Notes under the pieces: model-generated
Seen by the model: the letters and a program-made list of their open reading frames with translations, nothing else
Databases searched by the model: none
What the model was told of the DNA's origin: nothing
Shown here: positions 1 to 6,364 of the stretch, piece by piece
Numbering within the stretch: the first letter of the stretch is position 1
Layout of the letters: every line of letters starts with the position of its first letter
Program-made: the position numbers and the translations under genes
Assembly: GCA_900770895.1 (NCBI GenBank)
Contig: CAAGMF010000094.1
Location: 1-9,173 of the forward strand
Source: an uncultured Mitsuokella sp.
GTDB taxonomy: Bacteria > Bacillota > Negativicutes > Selenomonadales > Selenomonadaceae
DNA: 9,173 bases
Direction of reading: 5' to 3'

Positions 1-1004
1 AGCGGGATGCCGGTGACGGGCATGATGCCCATGGTCATGCCGACATTGACGAGCACGTGGAAGGCGAGCATCGAGGTGATGCCGACGGCCAGCAGGCGTC
101 CGAAGGTGTCGCTGGCCTCGCGGGCAATCTGGATGCCGCGCCAGAGCACGACGAGATACAGCAGCAACAGGAATGTCACTCCCACGAAGCCGAGCTCCTC
201 GCCGACGACGGCGAATATGAAGTCCGTATGGTTCTCCGGCAGGAAGTTCAGCTGGCTCTGCGTCCCCGCGAACAGTCCTTTGCCGAACAGCATGCCGGAG
301 CCGATGGCGATTTTCGACTGTATGATATGGTAGCCGGACCCGAGCGGGTCGACATTCGGATCCATGAAGACCATGATGCGCATTTTCTGATAGTCCTTCA
401 GGAAATGCCATAGTACCGGCATCATGGCGATGCCGGCACCGAATATGCCGCCGAGCAGCTTCAGGTTCACGCCGCAGGCGAATATCATGCCGAAGAATAT
501 GGCCATGAAGACGAGCGATGTCCCGAGGTCTGGCTGCTTCAGTACGAGCAGGAACGGCACGCCTACATACAGGGCTATGGGCATCAGATCGTGCAGGTCG
601 TTGATCTTCCCTACCTTGTCGTTCAATACGGTCGCCAGCGAGATGATCATGATGAGCTTCGAGAACTCGGACGGCTGGATGCTGATCGGGCCGAGCATGA
701 TCCAGCGCTGCGCGCCCAGGGCCGAGTGGCCGAATATCATGACGGCGAGCAGCAGGACGATGTTGAATATATACAGCTTGTTGCCATAGCCCTGCAGCAT
801 CTTGTAGTCGAAGTTCATGAGGAACGCAGCCATCGCTATGTTGGCGAGCGCGAACAGTCCCTGACGCTGCACATACCAGTAGCGTTCATCGCTGGGGGTA
901 TTGATATGCGTGGCACTGCCAATAATGATGAGGCTCATGCACAGGATGCCAGCTGTAGCTATGAGCAGGGTGAAATCTAGACGTTTGAGATATTTCTTGT
1001 TCAT
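1..1004 (-). CDS. rodA: RodA, SEDS-family peptidoglycan glycosyltransferase (3' end cut off by window)
   Basis: RodA polymerises lipid II into glycan strands in the cytoplasmic membrane and works with PBP2 in the elongasome. My translation gives 334 codons with no stop before base 1. It starts at ATG 1004-1002 with MNKKYLKRLD and shows many hydrophobic segments. Visible SEDS motifs include GAQRWIMLGPISIQPSEFSK (about residues 98-116), KQPDLGTS (156-163), GSGYHIIQSKIAIGSG (222-237) and FLPENHTDFIFAVVGEELG (254-272). D261 in HTDF aligns with the essential Asp of E. coli RodA (D262). The family's last segment, with its PFxSYGGSS-like motif and final helix, is missing, so some 35-45 residues lie off the window. 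The start codon overlaps the minE stop (ATGA), suggesting translational coupling. FtsW is the main alternative, but the mre/mrdA context and the HTDFIFA wording favour RodA. Confidence 0.95.
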   Translation of the reverse strand, partial: MNKKYLKRLDFTLLIATAGILCMSLIIIGSATHINTPSDERYWYVQRQGLFALANIAMAAFLMNFDYKMLQGYGNKLYIFNIVLLLAVMIFGHSALGAQRWIMLGPISIQPSEFSKLIMIISLATVLNDKVGKINDLHDLMPIALYVGVPFLLVLKQPDLGTSLVFMAIFFGMIFACGVNLKLLGGIFGAGIAMMPVLWHFLKDYQKMRIMVFMDPNVDPLGSGYHIIQSKIAIGSGMLFGKGLFAGTQSQLNFLPENHTDFIFAVVGEELGFVGVTFLLLLYLVVLWRGIQIAREASDTFGRLLAVGITSMLAFHVLVNVGMTMGIMPVTGIP

Positions 1005-1264
1005 TTTCCGTGCTTCATGCGCGCCACAGGGATGTTGGCCACGAGGGCGACCGAGTCGTCATCATCGGCCAGCGATATCTCCATGTCGTTCTGGTTGATC
1101 TCCATGTATTTCGATATTACCTGGATGATATCGGTCTTCAGATGCTCCATGACCTCGGGCGATACGTTGGCCCTATCATGTATGAGCACGACTTTCAGGC
1201 GGTTCTTCGCTATGTCGCCTGATTTCTCTTTCTTGCCGAATATCTTCATCAATGCATCTAACAT
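1001..1264 (-). CDS. minE: MinE, cell division topological specificity factor
   Basis: MinE stimulates the MinD ATPase and displaces MinC, driving Min oscillation so that the division inhibitor is lowest at midcell. The 87-residue product matches the family's usual length (about 85-90). The N-terminus MLDALMKIFGKK is an amphipathic membrane-targeting helix. RLKVVLIHDR (22-31) is the anti-MinCD segment, equivalent to RLQIIVAERR in E. coli. TDIIQVISKYMEI (44-56) and the beta strand near 70-78 form the dimerising topological-specificity domain. A strong ribosome binding site (GAGGAGGG, about 6 nt before ATG) lies in the 19-nt gap after minD. The stop codon TGA shares bases with the rodA start. 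Having MinE, rather than a DivIVA/MinJ system alone, implies an oscillating or MinE-regulated Min system. Confidence 0.96.
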   Translation of the reverse strand: MLDALMKIFGKKEKSGDIAKNRLKVVLIHDRANVSPEVMEHLKTDIIQVISKYMEINQNDMEISLADDDDSVALVANIPVARMKHGK

Positions 1265-1283
1265 GACAATCCCTCCTCAAAGC

Positions 1284-2072
1284 TCAACGACCGAATACAT
1301 GCTTCAGTTTCTCGAAGAAGCCCGGTTTCGGGAAGGTCATGAACGGGATATCCTCTCCCATGAGACGGCCGACGATGTTGCGGTATGCCTGGCCGGCCAG
1401 CGAGTCGCTCATCGTGATGCAGGGCTCGCCGCGGTTCGTGCTCGTGACGACTTTCTCGTCGTCCGGCACCTGACCGATGCAATCGATGGACAGGATGTCA
1501 TTGATATCGTCCATGCCGAGCATGTCGCCATTCTCGACCATCTGCGGGCGGATGCGGTTCACGATGAGCTTGATCGTGTCCTTCTCCGCACGGCCGAGCT
1601 CGCCGATGATCTTATCGGCATCGCGGACGGCGGATATCTCCGGCATCGTGACGACGATGGCTACATCAGCCGCTGCTATGGCGGTCTTGAACCCCTGCTC
1701 GATGCCAGCCGGGCAATCGATGAGTATGTAGTCGAACTCCTCGCGCATCTCGTTGCAGAGCTTCACGAGCGCCTCCGGGTTCACTGCGGTCTTATCCTTG
1801 ACCTGCGAGGTCGGCAGCAGGAAAAGGGAATCGACTTTCTTATGACGCACGAGCGCTTTCTTATACGGTACCCGGCCCTCGGTCACGTCGATGAGATCGT
1901 ACATGATGCGGTTCTCGAGTCCGAGCAGCAGATCGAGGTTCCGGAGGCCCGTATCGGTGTCGATGAGCACGACGCGCTTGCCGCGCATGGCGAGGCCCAT
2001 GCCCAGATTTGCCGTGGTGGTCGTCTTGCCGACGCCGCCTTTGCCCGAGGTGATTACGAATATTTCGCTCAT
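1284..2072 (-). CDS. minD: MinD, septum-site-determining ATPase
   Basis: MinD is a membrane-bound ParA/MinD-family (deviant Walker A) ATPase that recruits MinC to the membrane and is released by MinE. From the chosen start MSEIFVITSG the protein has 262 residues, normal for the family. The deviant Walker A KGGVGKTT is at 11-18 (signature K11, catalytic-loop K16). The switch I region DTDTGLRNLD is at 38-47, and switch II DCPAGIE at 119-125. The C-terminal FFEKLKHVFGR is the amphipathic membrane-targeting helix. An in-frame ATG at 2126 would add 18 residues (MSIEPALLHS...) that are not part of the family, while the start at 2072 has AAAGGA eight bases upstream, so I use 2072. The gene lies 78 nt after minC and 19 nt before minE. 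Confidence 0.96.
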   Translation of the reverse strand: MSEIFVITSGKGGVGKTTTTANLGMGLAMRGKRVVLIDTDTGLRNLDLLLGLENRIMYDLIDVTEGRVPYKKALVRHKKVDSLFLLPTSQVKDKTAVNPEALVKLCNEMREEFDYILIDCPAGIEQGFKTAIAAADVAIVVTMPEISAVRDADKIIGELGRAEKDTIKLIVNRIRPQMVENGDMLGMDDINDILSIDCIGQVPDDEKVVTSTNRGEPCITMSDSLAGQAYRNIVGRLMGEDIPFMTFPKPGFFEKLKHVFGR

Positions 2073-2080
2073 GGTCTTTA

Positions 2081-2086
2081 TCCTTT
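2081..2086 (-). promoter_or_regulatory. Ribosome binding site deciding the minD start
   Basis: On the minus strand the bases read AAAGGA (within GGAAAGGA), with eight bases before ATG 2072-2070. This favours the 262-residue MinD over the 280-residue reading from the ATG at 2126. Confidence 0.75.
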
Positions 2087-2120
2087 CCTGTCTGACACTA
2101 TGAAGTAATGCGGGTTCTAT

Positions 2121-2142
2121 GCTCATCGCCTTAGAGGTGAGC
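2121..2142 (-). repeat. Imperfect hairpin in the minC-minD gap
   Basis: In the 78-nt gap between minC and minD, GCTCA (2121-2125) can pair with TGAGC (2138-2142), and inside it CCT (2129-2131) with AGG (2135-2137), leaving a three-base bulge on one side. No T-run follows on the minus strand, so it does not look like an intrinsic terminator. It could be an RNA-processing or stability element, or chance. Confidence 0.3.
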
Positions 2143-2150
2143 TATGTGTA

Positions 2151-2972
2151 TCAGCGCTTGATCGGCTCGATGACGATCTGGCCATCCTTTATCGAGGCCC
2201 GCTCGGCCCCGGAGCTCTGCTCTGCCGCAGCTGCAGGGGCATCCGGCGAGCGCGCGATGAGATTCGCTATGCGTATCTGCGTCGGTATGAGCTGGTCCGC
2301 GACGATGAAGGCGCTCGTGTCGCCATAGGCACCGGCATGGACGACGCCGCGGCACGTCCCGCGGATGTCGATGCTGCCACCAGCGATGATCTGGGCACCG
2401 GGATTCACATTGCCGCAGACGAGCACGGAACTCTGCGTGCGTATCTCCTGTCCGCCGCGCAATGTGCGGTTCACGACGACCATCTCCTGCACGGCCGGCT
2501 GCTCCGGGGCAGCCTCGGCCGGGGCCGGACTGGCCGCTGGCTCCGCTGCTGTCGCTTGCGGAGCGGGATCCGGCTCGGCTGCAGGTGCCTCTGCCTGAGC
2601 ATTCTCCGCCGCTGCTACTGCTTCATTCATCCAGTTCGGCAGCGCGGTCGCTGTAGCAGCCGGCGTCTCCTGATCGAGCAGGGATGAGGCGAAGCTATGA
2701 CGCTCATGCCCGCTGTGCGGTGCCGTACCGCTCTCGAGCGGCCGGAATATGAGCCCGTATTTATGGAACAGCTTCGTGAGCTGGCTGCGCTCATCGTCCG
2801 AGAATACTTCGCGCGGGAACTGCACGAGCGTGCCGCGCAGGAAGAATCCATTGCCATCGGTGAGCTTGGCCCGGATGTCATCGTATATGCTTGCGAAGGT
2901 GGCCTGCGGAGCGAATGTCAGCTGCAGGCCGCCCGCTGCACTGCCCTTGATCTTGACTATTTCCTCACTCAT
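2151..2972 (-). CDS. minC: MinC, septum-site-determining FtsZ inhibitor
   Basis: MinC is recruited by MinD and blocks FtsZ polymer formation away from midcell. From MSEEIVKIKG the protein has 273 residues. Residues 1 to about 100 are the variable N-terminal FtsZ-inhibiting domain. About 101-162 is a linker very rich in Ala, Pro and Glu. About 168-240 is the C-terminal beta-helix domain, with TLRGGQEI (170-177), CGNVNPGAQIIAGGSIDIRG (186-205) and RGVVHAGAYGD (208-218). The family's MinD-binding RSGQ motif appears here as RGGQ. The tail ends IKDGQIVIEP, as in many Firmicute MinC proteins. The upstream in-frame ATG at 3029 lies inside the end of mrdA and lacks a good ribosome site, whereas ATG 2972 follows AGGAGG, so 2972 is preferred. 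The gene starts 37 nt after the mrdA stop. Confidence 0.93.
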   Translation of the reverse strand: MSEEIVKIKGSAAGGLQLTFAPQATFASIYDDIRAKLTDGNGFFLRGTLVQFPREVFSDDERSQLTKLFHKYGLIFRPLESGTAPHSGHERHSFASSLLDQETPAATATALPNWMNEAVAAAENAQAEAPAAEPDPAPQATAAEPAASPAPAEAAPEQPAVQEMVVVNRTLRGGQEIRTQSSVLVCGNVNPGAQIIAGGSIDIRGTCRGVVHAGAYGDTSAFIVADQLIPTQIRIANLIARSPDAPAAAAEQSSGAERASIKDGQIVIEPIKR

Positions 2973-2983
2973 ACTCGCTTTAT

Positions 2984-2989
2984 CCTCCT
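2984..2989 (-). promoter_or_regulatory. Ribosome binding site deciding the minC start
   Basis: A perfect AGGAGG on the minus strand lies 11 bases before ATG 2972-2970. The spacing is slightly long, but the site is much better than anything before the alternative ATG at 3029. Confidence 0.75.
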
Positions 2990-3009
2990 GACTGGCTGCT
3001 GCCAGCATA

Positions 3010-4803
3010 TCATTTGTCAGCTTTCTCATCCTGTGGCTGGGCCACGCCGAACGCCGCTTCCAGTATCTTGCGCCCGATCGGCACAGCCGACTGCGAGCCG
3101 AAACCGCCCTGCTCGACGATGACGGCTACGACGATATTCGGATTGTCGAACGGTCCATAGGCTACGAACCAGCCGTGGTCGCGGCCATGCGAGTTCTCAG
3201 CCGTACCGGTCTTGCCGGCGATATCGATGTTGAACCCGCGGAACGAGCTGGCCGCCGTGCCGTACTTCGTGACGTCGTGCAGGCCGTCCTGCACGAGCTT
3301 TATGACGTTCTCCGGCACATCGAGCGTCGACAGCAGTTCCGGCTCGAATTCCTTGACCGTGCTCCCGTCCGGAGCGACGATGCGGTTCACGAGGTGCGGC
3401 TTGTAGCGCTTGCCATCAGCTGCGATCTGGCTCATGACCATCGCTGCCTGCAGCGGAGTCACGAGGTTGAATCCCTGTCCGATGGCCGCATCGAATGTCT
3501 CCGACAGGTACCACTCACCGTCCTCGAAATTCTTCTCCTTGTAGCGGCGGTTGGCGACGAGGCCGTCTGCTTCGTACGGCAGGTCGATGCCCGTGCGGGC
3601 GCCCAGACCGAACATGCGCGCGTATTTCTCGAGGCGGTCGATGCCCAGGCGGTTGCCCATTTCATAGAAATAGACGTTATCGGAATGCGCGAGAGCTTCG
3701 CGGAAGTTGATCCAGCCCAGAGCCTCGCCCTCCGAGTTGCCCTTCGGGATGATCCAGTGATGGCCGGTATCGAGGATCTTCTCCTCCGGCGTCACGACGC
3801 CCTCGGTCAGAGCTGCCGTACCGGTTACGATCTTGAACGTCGAGCCCGGCGGATATTCGCCGGTGATCGTCTTATTGTCCATCGGGTGGAACGGGTTGTT
3901 GTTGAGCTGGTTCCAGTATTTCGTCGATATGCCATGCGCAAAGGCGTTCGGGTCGAACGCCGGACGGCTGACCATGGCCAGGATCTCGCCCGTCTGCGGA
4001 TTCATGACGACGGCGGCCGCCGCACTCGCATGGATCTGCGCCAGCTGTTCATCGACCGCCTTCTCAGCGGCCAATTGCAGGTTCTTGTCGATTGTCAGCA
4101 CGAGGTCGTCGCCCGGTATCGGGTCCTTGCGGCCGAGTATGGCTACCGGCTTGCCCGAGACATCGACTTCGACCTGCTCGCCGCCGTCGGCGCCGCGCAG
4201 CTCTTTGTCGTATACTTTCTCGAGGCCGAACTTGCCTATGATATCGCCGCTCTTGTAGCCCTCATCTTTCTTCTTGGCGAGCTCTTCGTCATTGATCTCG
4301 CTGACGTAGCCGAATGTATGTGCCCCCTGCTGCTTGTAGATGTAGTCACGAATCGGCTGTACCTCTATGACGACGCCGGGATAATTGTCCTTCTGCTCTT
4401 CGATGATGGAGACGATATCCGGAGTGACATCGCTCTTTATGCGTATGGGGTTGAAGCCGCTGTGAGCGGCAATCTTTTTATTGATCTCCTCGACCGGCAC
4501 ATGCACGAGGTCGGAGATGCGCTGCTTCACATCCTCGCTGATTGGTGCCGTCAGCGGCAGCAGCGATACGGTAAAGCCCGGCCGGTTCGTGACCAATAGC
4601 TCACCGTTGCGGTCATAAAACGTGCCGCGCGGAGCCGAGGCCGGTATGATGCGGATGCGGTTGCCGTCAGCCAGGCTGGCATAGTACTCGCCCTCATAGA
4701 CCTGCAGATAGCCTGCGCGACCTATGAGCACCGCTATGATGAGCACGATGAGCCCGCCGAGCACGCGCAGCCGCCCGGTGTAGTCATCTTCGTTGTCGCC
4801 CAA
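3010..4803 (-). CDS. mrdA: Penicillin-binding protein 2 (elongasome transpeptidase)
   Basis: PBP2 is the class B transpeptidase that cross-links new side-wall peptidoglycan as RodA's partner. The 597-residue product has a short cytoplasmic N-terminus, a membrane anchor at about 13-30, and a pedestal domain from about 55 that includes APRGTFYDRNGELL (57-70). The transpeptidase domain carries S321-T-F-K324 (PPGSTFK, nucleophile S321), S374-D-N376, and K531-T-G-T (AGKTGTAE). These are the three catalytic motifs in normal order and spacing. The start is TTG at 4803-4801: an in-frame TAG lies seven codons upstream, no ATG occurs before the anchor, and GGAGGG sits six bases before TTG. The gene follows mreD after 86 nt and precedes minC by 37 nt. 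SpoVD/FtsI-type enzymes are the alternative, but there are no PASTA domains and the mre context supports PBP2. Confidence 0.94.
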   Translation of the reverse strand: MGDNEDDYTGRLRVLGGLIVLIIAVLIGRAGYLQVYEGEYYASLADGNRIRIIPASAPRGTFYDRNGELLVTNRPGFTVSLLPLTAPISEDVKQRISDLVHVPVEEINKKIAAHSGFNPIRIKSDVTPDIVSIIEEQKDNYPGVVIEVQPIRDYIYKQQGAHTFGYVSEINDEELAKKKDEGYKSGDIIGKFGLEKVYDKELRGADGGEQVEVDVSGKPVAILGRKDPIPGDDLVLTIDKNLQLAAEKAVDEQLAQIHASAAAAVVMNPQTGEILAMVSRPAFDPNAFAHGISTKYWNQLNNNPFHPMDNKTITGEYPPGSTFKIVTGTAALTEGVVTPEEKILDTGHHWIIPKGNSEGEALGWINFREALAHSDNVYFYEMGNRLGIDRLEKYARMFGLGARTGIDLPYEADGLVANRRYKEKNFEDGEWYLSETFDAAIGQGFNLVTPLQAAMVMSQIAADGKRYKPHLVNRIVAPDGSTVKEFEPELLSTLDVPENVIKLVQDGLHDVTKYGTAASSFRGFNIDIAGKTGTAENSHGRDHGWFVAYGPFDNPNIVVAVIVEQGGFGSQSAVPIGRKILEAAFGVAQPQDEKADK

Positions 4804-4809
4804 TAGTGT

Positions 4810-4815
4810 CCCTCC
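4810..4815 (-). promoter_or_regulatory. Ribosome binding site supporting the TTG start of mrdA
   Basis: GGAGGG on the minus strand (within CTGGAGGGACAC) lies six bases before TTG 4803-4801. With the in-frame stop just upstream, this fixes the unusual start codon. Confidence 0.8.
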
Positions 4816-4848
4816 AGGTTTCTATAACAATAGTAATGATATAAGGAA

Positions 4849-4867
4849 AGGCACCCTGAAGGTGCCT
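4849..4867 (-). terminator. Terminator-like hairpin between mreD and mrdA
   Basis: AGGCACC (4849-4855) and GGTGCCT (4861-4867) form a perfect 7-bp stem with a five-base loop. On the minus strand two G.U pairs and one G-C pair could extend the stem by three. The minus strand then reads TTTCCTTATATC, which is T-rich but interrupted. It could be a weak intrinsic terminator or attenuator that lowers expression of mrdA and the min genes relative to mreBCD, or an RNA-processing stem. The stem is clear; the function is inferred. Confidence 0.5.
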
Positions 4868-4889
4868 CCCACGAAAGAACCATCCCCAG

Positions 4890-5390
4890 TCAGCCCTCGT
4901 ATTTCTCGCTGAGCTTCTTGTCCAGCTCATACGCCAGACGATGGACCGGGTAGGCAAAAGCCAGCTGATAAATCAGCATCGGTATCAGTATGTAGCCCAT
5001 ATGGTGCACCAGGTCGAACCGATAACCTAATAATAGCATAAGCAGGACCAAAATAAAATAGTTAGCTATGGTAGCTGCTACAGAGGCCATGATTGGCAGG
5101 AAGAACTGCTCCTTGAACACGCGGTCGGAGAAGCTGCCGCAGACGAGGCCGATCAGGAGGCGCGTAAAGGCATTGACGCCCAGGAACGTGCCTGTAGAAA
5201 GGTCTTGCAGCAGCCCGACGGCAAAGCCCATGAGCGCTCCCTCGCGCACGCCGCGCAGGAATGCGAACGAGACGGTCAGGAGCAGCATGAGATCCGGGCT
5301 CACGCCATGAATCGCGAACAGGGGCAGGAACGAGGTCTGCAGTACGTACAGGAGCAGGACGAGCCCTATCAGAATAGCTATTTTCTTCAT
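4890..5390 (-). CDS. mreD: MreD, rod shape-determining membrane protein
   Basis: MreD is an integral membrane component of the elongasome that acts with MreC to link MreB to the peptidoglycan synthases. The 166-residue product is of normal family length and mostly hydrophobic, with about five membrane segments. It includes the N-terminal helix IAILIGLVLLLYVLQTSFLP and the family-like stretch PDLMLLLTVSFAFLRG (about 32-47), GFAVGLLQD (55-63) and FLGVNAFTRLLIGLVCG (69-85). The C-terminus is charged (LDKKLSEKYEG). The ATG at 5390-5388 overlaps the mreC stop (ATGA), so translation is probably coupled. The middle of the gene (5020-5081) is noticeably A+T-rich compared with its surroundings. Identification rests on topology, these weakly conserved motifs and position after mreC. 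Confidence 0.92.
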   Translation of the reverse strand: MKKIAILIGLVLLLYVLQTSFLPLFAIHGVSPDLMLLLTVSFAFLRGVREGALMGFAVGLLQDLSTGTFLGVNAFTRLLIGLVCGSFSDRVFKEQFFLPIMASVAATIANYFILVLLMLLLGYRFDLVHHMGYILIPMLIYQLAFAYPVHRLAYELDKKLSEKYEG

Positions 5391-6364
5391 TGCTCATTCT
5401 CCGTCTGGGTGCTGTCGTCCTCTGCACCAGCATCCTCTTCCGCAGCTTTCTGCTCAGCAGCCGGGTCCGTCTCTGTCCCCGGTGTCTGCTGCGGCGTCAC
5501 GAACGGCTCCGGCGGAGCCTCCCGCGAGGCTACGATGACCATGACATCCTCGAGCCGCTGGAAATCGACCGCTGGCTCGAGCACTGCTATCTTCAGCAGA
5601 CCACCGGCATCGTTCTTCAGCGAGGATACGATGCCCACGGCCAGTCCTTTCGGATAGATGCCGCCGAAGCCGGAGGTGACGATCATGTCTCCCTCATCGA
5701 CATCGGCATTCTTCGGTATGTTCACCATGCGCGGCATGGTCGGGTTGTCCATATCGCCCTCGACGATGCCGGCGACCCGGGAGTCCGGACGCTGGATCAG
5801 TGTCCCGACCGAGGAACGCGGGTCCAGGATGAGCTGGACTTTCGAGGAGTTCGGTCCCGCCTCGACGACGTGGCCGACGAGTCCTTTCTCCGTGACGACC
5901 GGCATGTTGTTCTGGATGCCGTCCATCGTGCCGCGATTGATGACGATCATGCTCGACCACGTAGCCGACTCACGGCCGATGACGCGCGCAGCGACGAGGT
6001 CGAACTGCGAAGCCGCCTGCTTGTAGTCGAGCAGCGCCCGCAGCCGGGCATTCTCCGCCGCATACTCGCTGGCCTGCAGATTCTGCACGCGCAGCTGGGC
6101 GACCTCGTTGCGGAGCATCTTGTTCTGCTCGTGAACCGTCACGACATCCCAGATGCTGTCTGTGATGCCACGCAGCTCACCGCTGACCCAGCCGAATGCC
6201 GACTGGAACGGCGAGAGCACGAGTGAGACGGCCTGGCTCGATACCGGCACCTGGAAGCGGCCACGTGCCGCAAAGAATATGATGCAGAACAAGCTGACGA
6301 CGACAAAGACCAGAGCCCAGAACCGCCGCCGGTTATTCTTGTCTTGCCTTACTCGATTGCCCAT
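5387..6364 (-). CDS. mreC: MreC, rod shape-determining protein
   Basis: MreC is a bitopic membrane protein whose extracytoplasmic part scaffolds and activates PBP2-RodA. The 325-residue product has a basic cytoplasmic N-terminus (MGNRVRQDKNNRRR), one membrane segment at about 15-32, a coiled coil at about 75-115 (HEQNKMLRNEVAQLRVQNLQ), and the double beta-barrel domain at about 120-280. The barrel carries typical phrases VIGRESATWSSMIVINRG (128-145), GLVGHV (161-166), DPRSSVG (181-187) and VTSGFGGIYPKGLAVG (229-244). The last 45 residues are rich in Pro, Glu, Asp and Gln and look disordered; this tail is an addition beyond the core. The start ATG overlaps the mreB stop by one base (TAATG), and the stop overlaps the mreD start. 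Confidence 0.95.
   Translation of the reverse strand: MGNRVRQDKNNRRRFWALVFVVVSLFCIIFFAARGRFQVPVSSQAVSLVLSPFQSAFGWVSGELRGITDSIWDVVTVHEQNKMLRNEVAQLRVQNLQASEYAAENARLRALLDYKQAASQFDLVAARVIGRESATWSSMIVINRGTMDGIQNNMPVVTEKGLVGHVVEAGPNSSKVQLILDPRSSVGTLIQRPDSRVAGIVEGDMDNPTMPRMVNIPKNADVDEGDMIVTSGFGGIYPKGLAVGIVSSLKNDAGGLLKIAVLEPAVDFQRLEDVMVIVASREAPPEPFVTPQQTPGTETDPAAEQKAAEEDAGAEDDSTQTENEQ

Noticed and set aside
1017..2108. A 363-codon open frame on the plus strand opposite minE-minD
   Set aside because: It spans two real minus-strand genes and the gap between them, has no family resemblance, and is a codon-bias shadow.
3175..4599. A 474-codon open frame on the plus strand opposite mrdA
   Set aside because: It is antisense to a gene with intact PBP2 motifs. 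Its product is rich in Arg, Asp, Val and Leu with no recognisable domain, as expected when a G+C-rich gene is read on the opposite strand.
4821..4842. Possible internal promoter before mrdA (extended -10-like TGTTATAGA on the minus strand)
   Set aside because: Transcription would begin at or inside the GGAGGG ribosome site, leaving no usable leader, and the matching -35 is poor.
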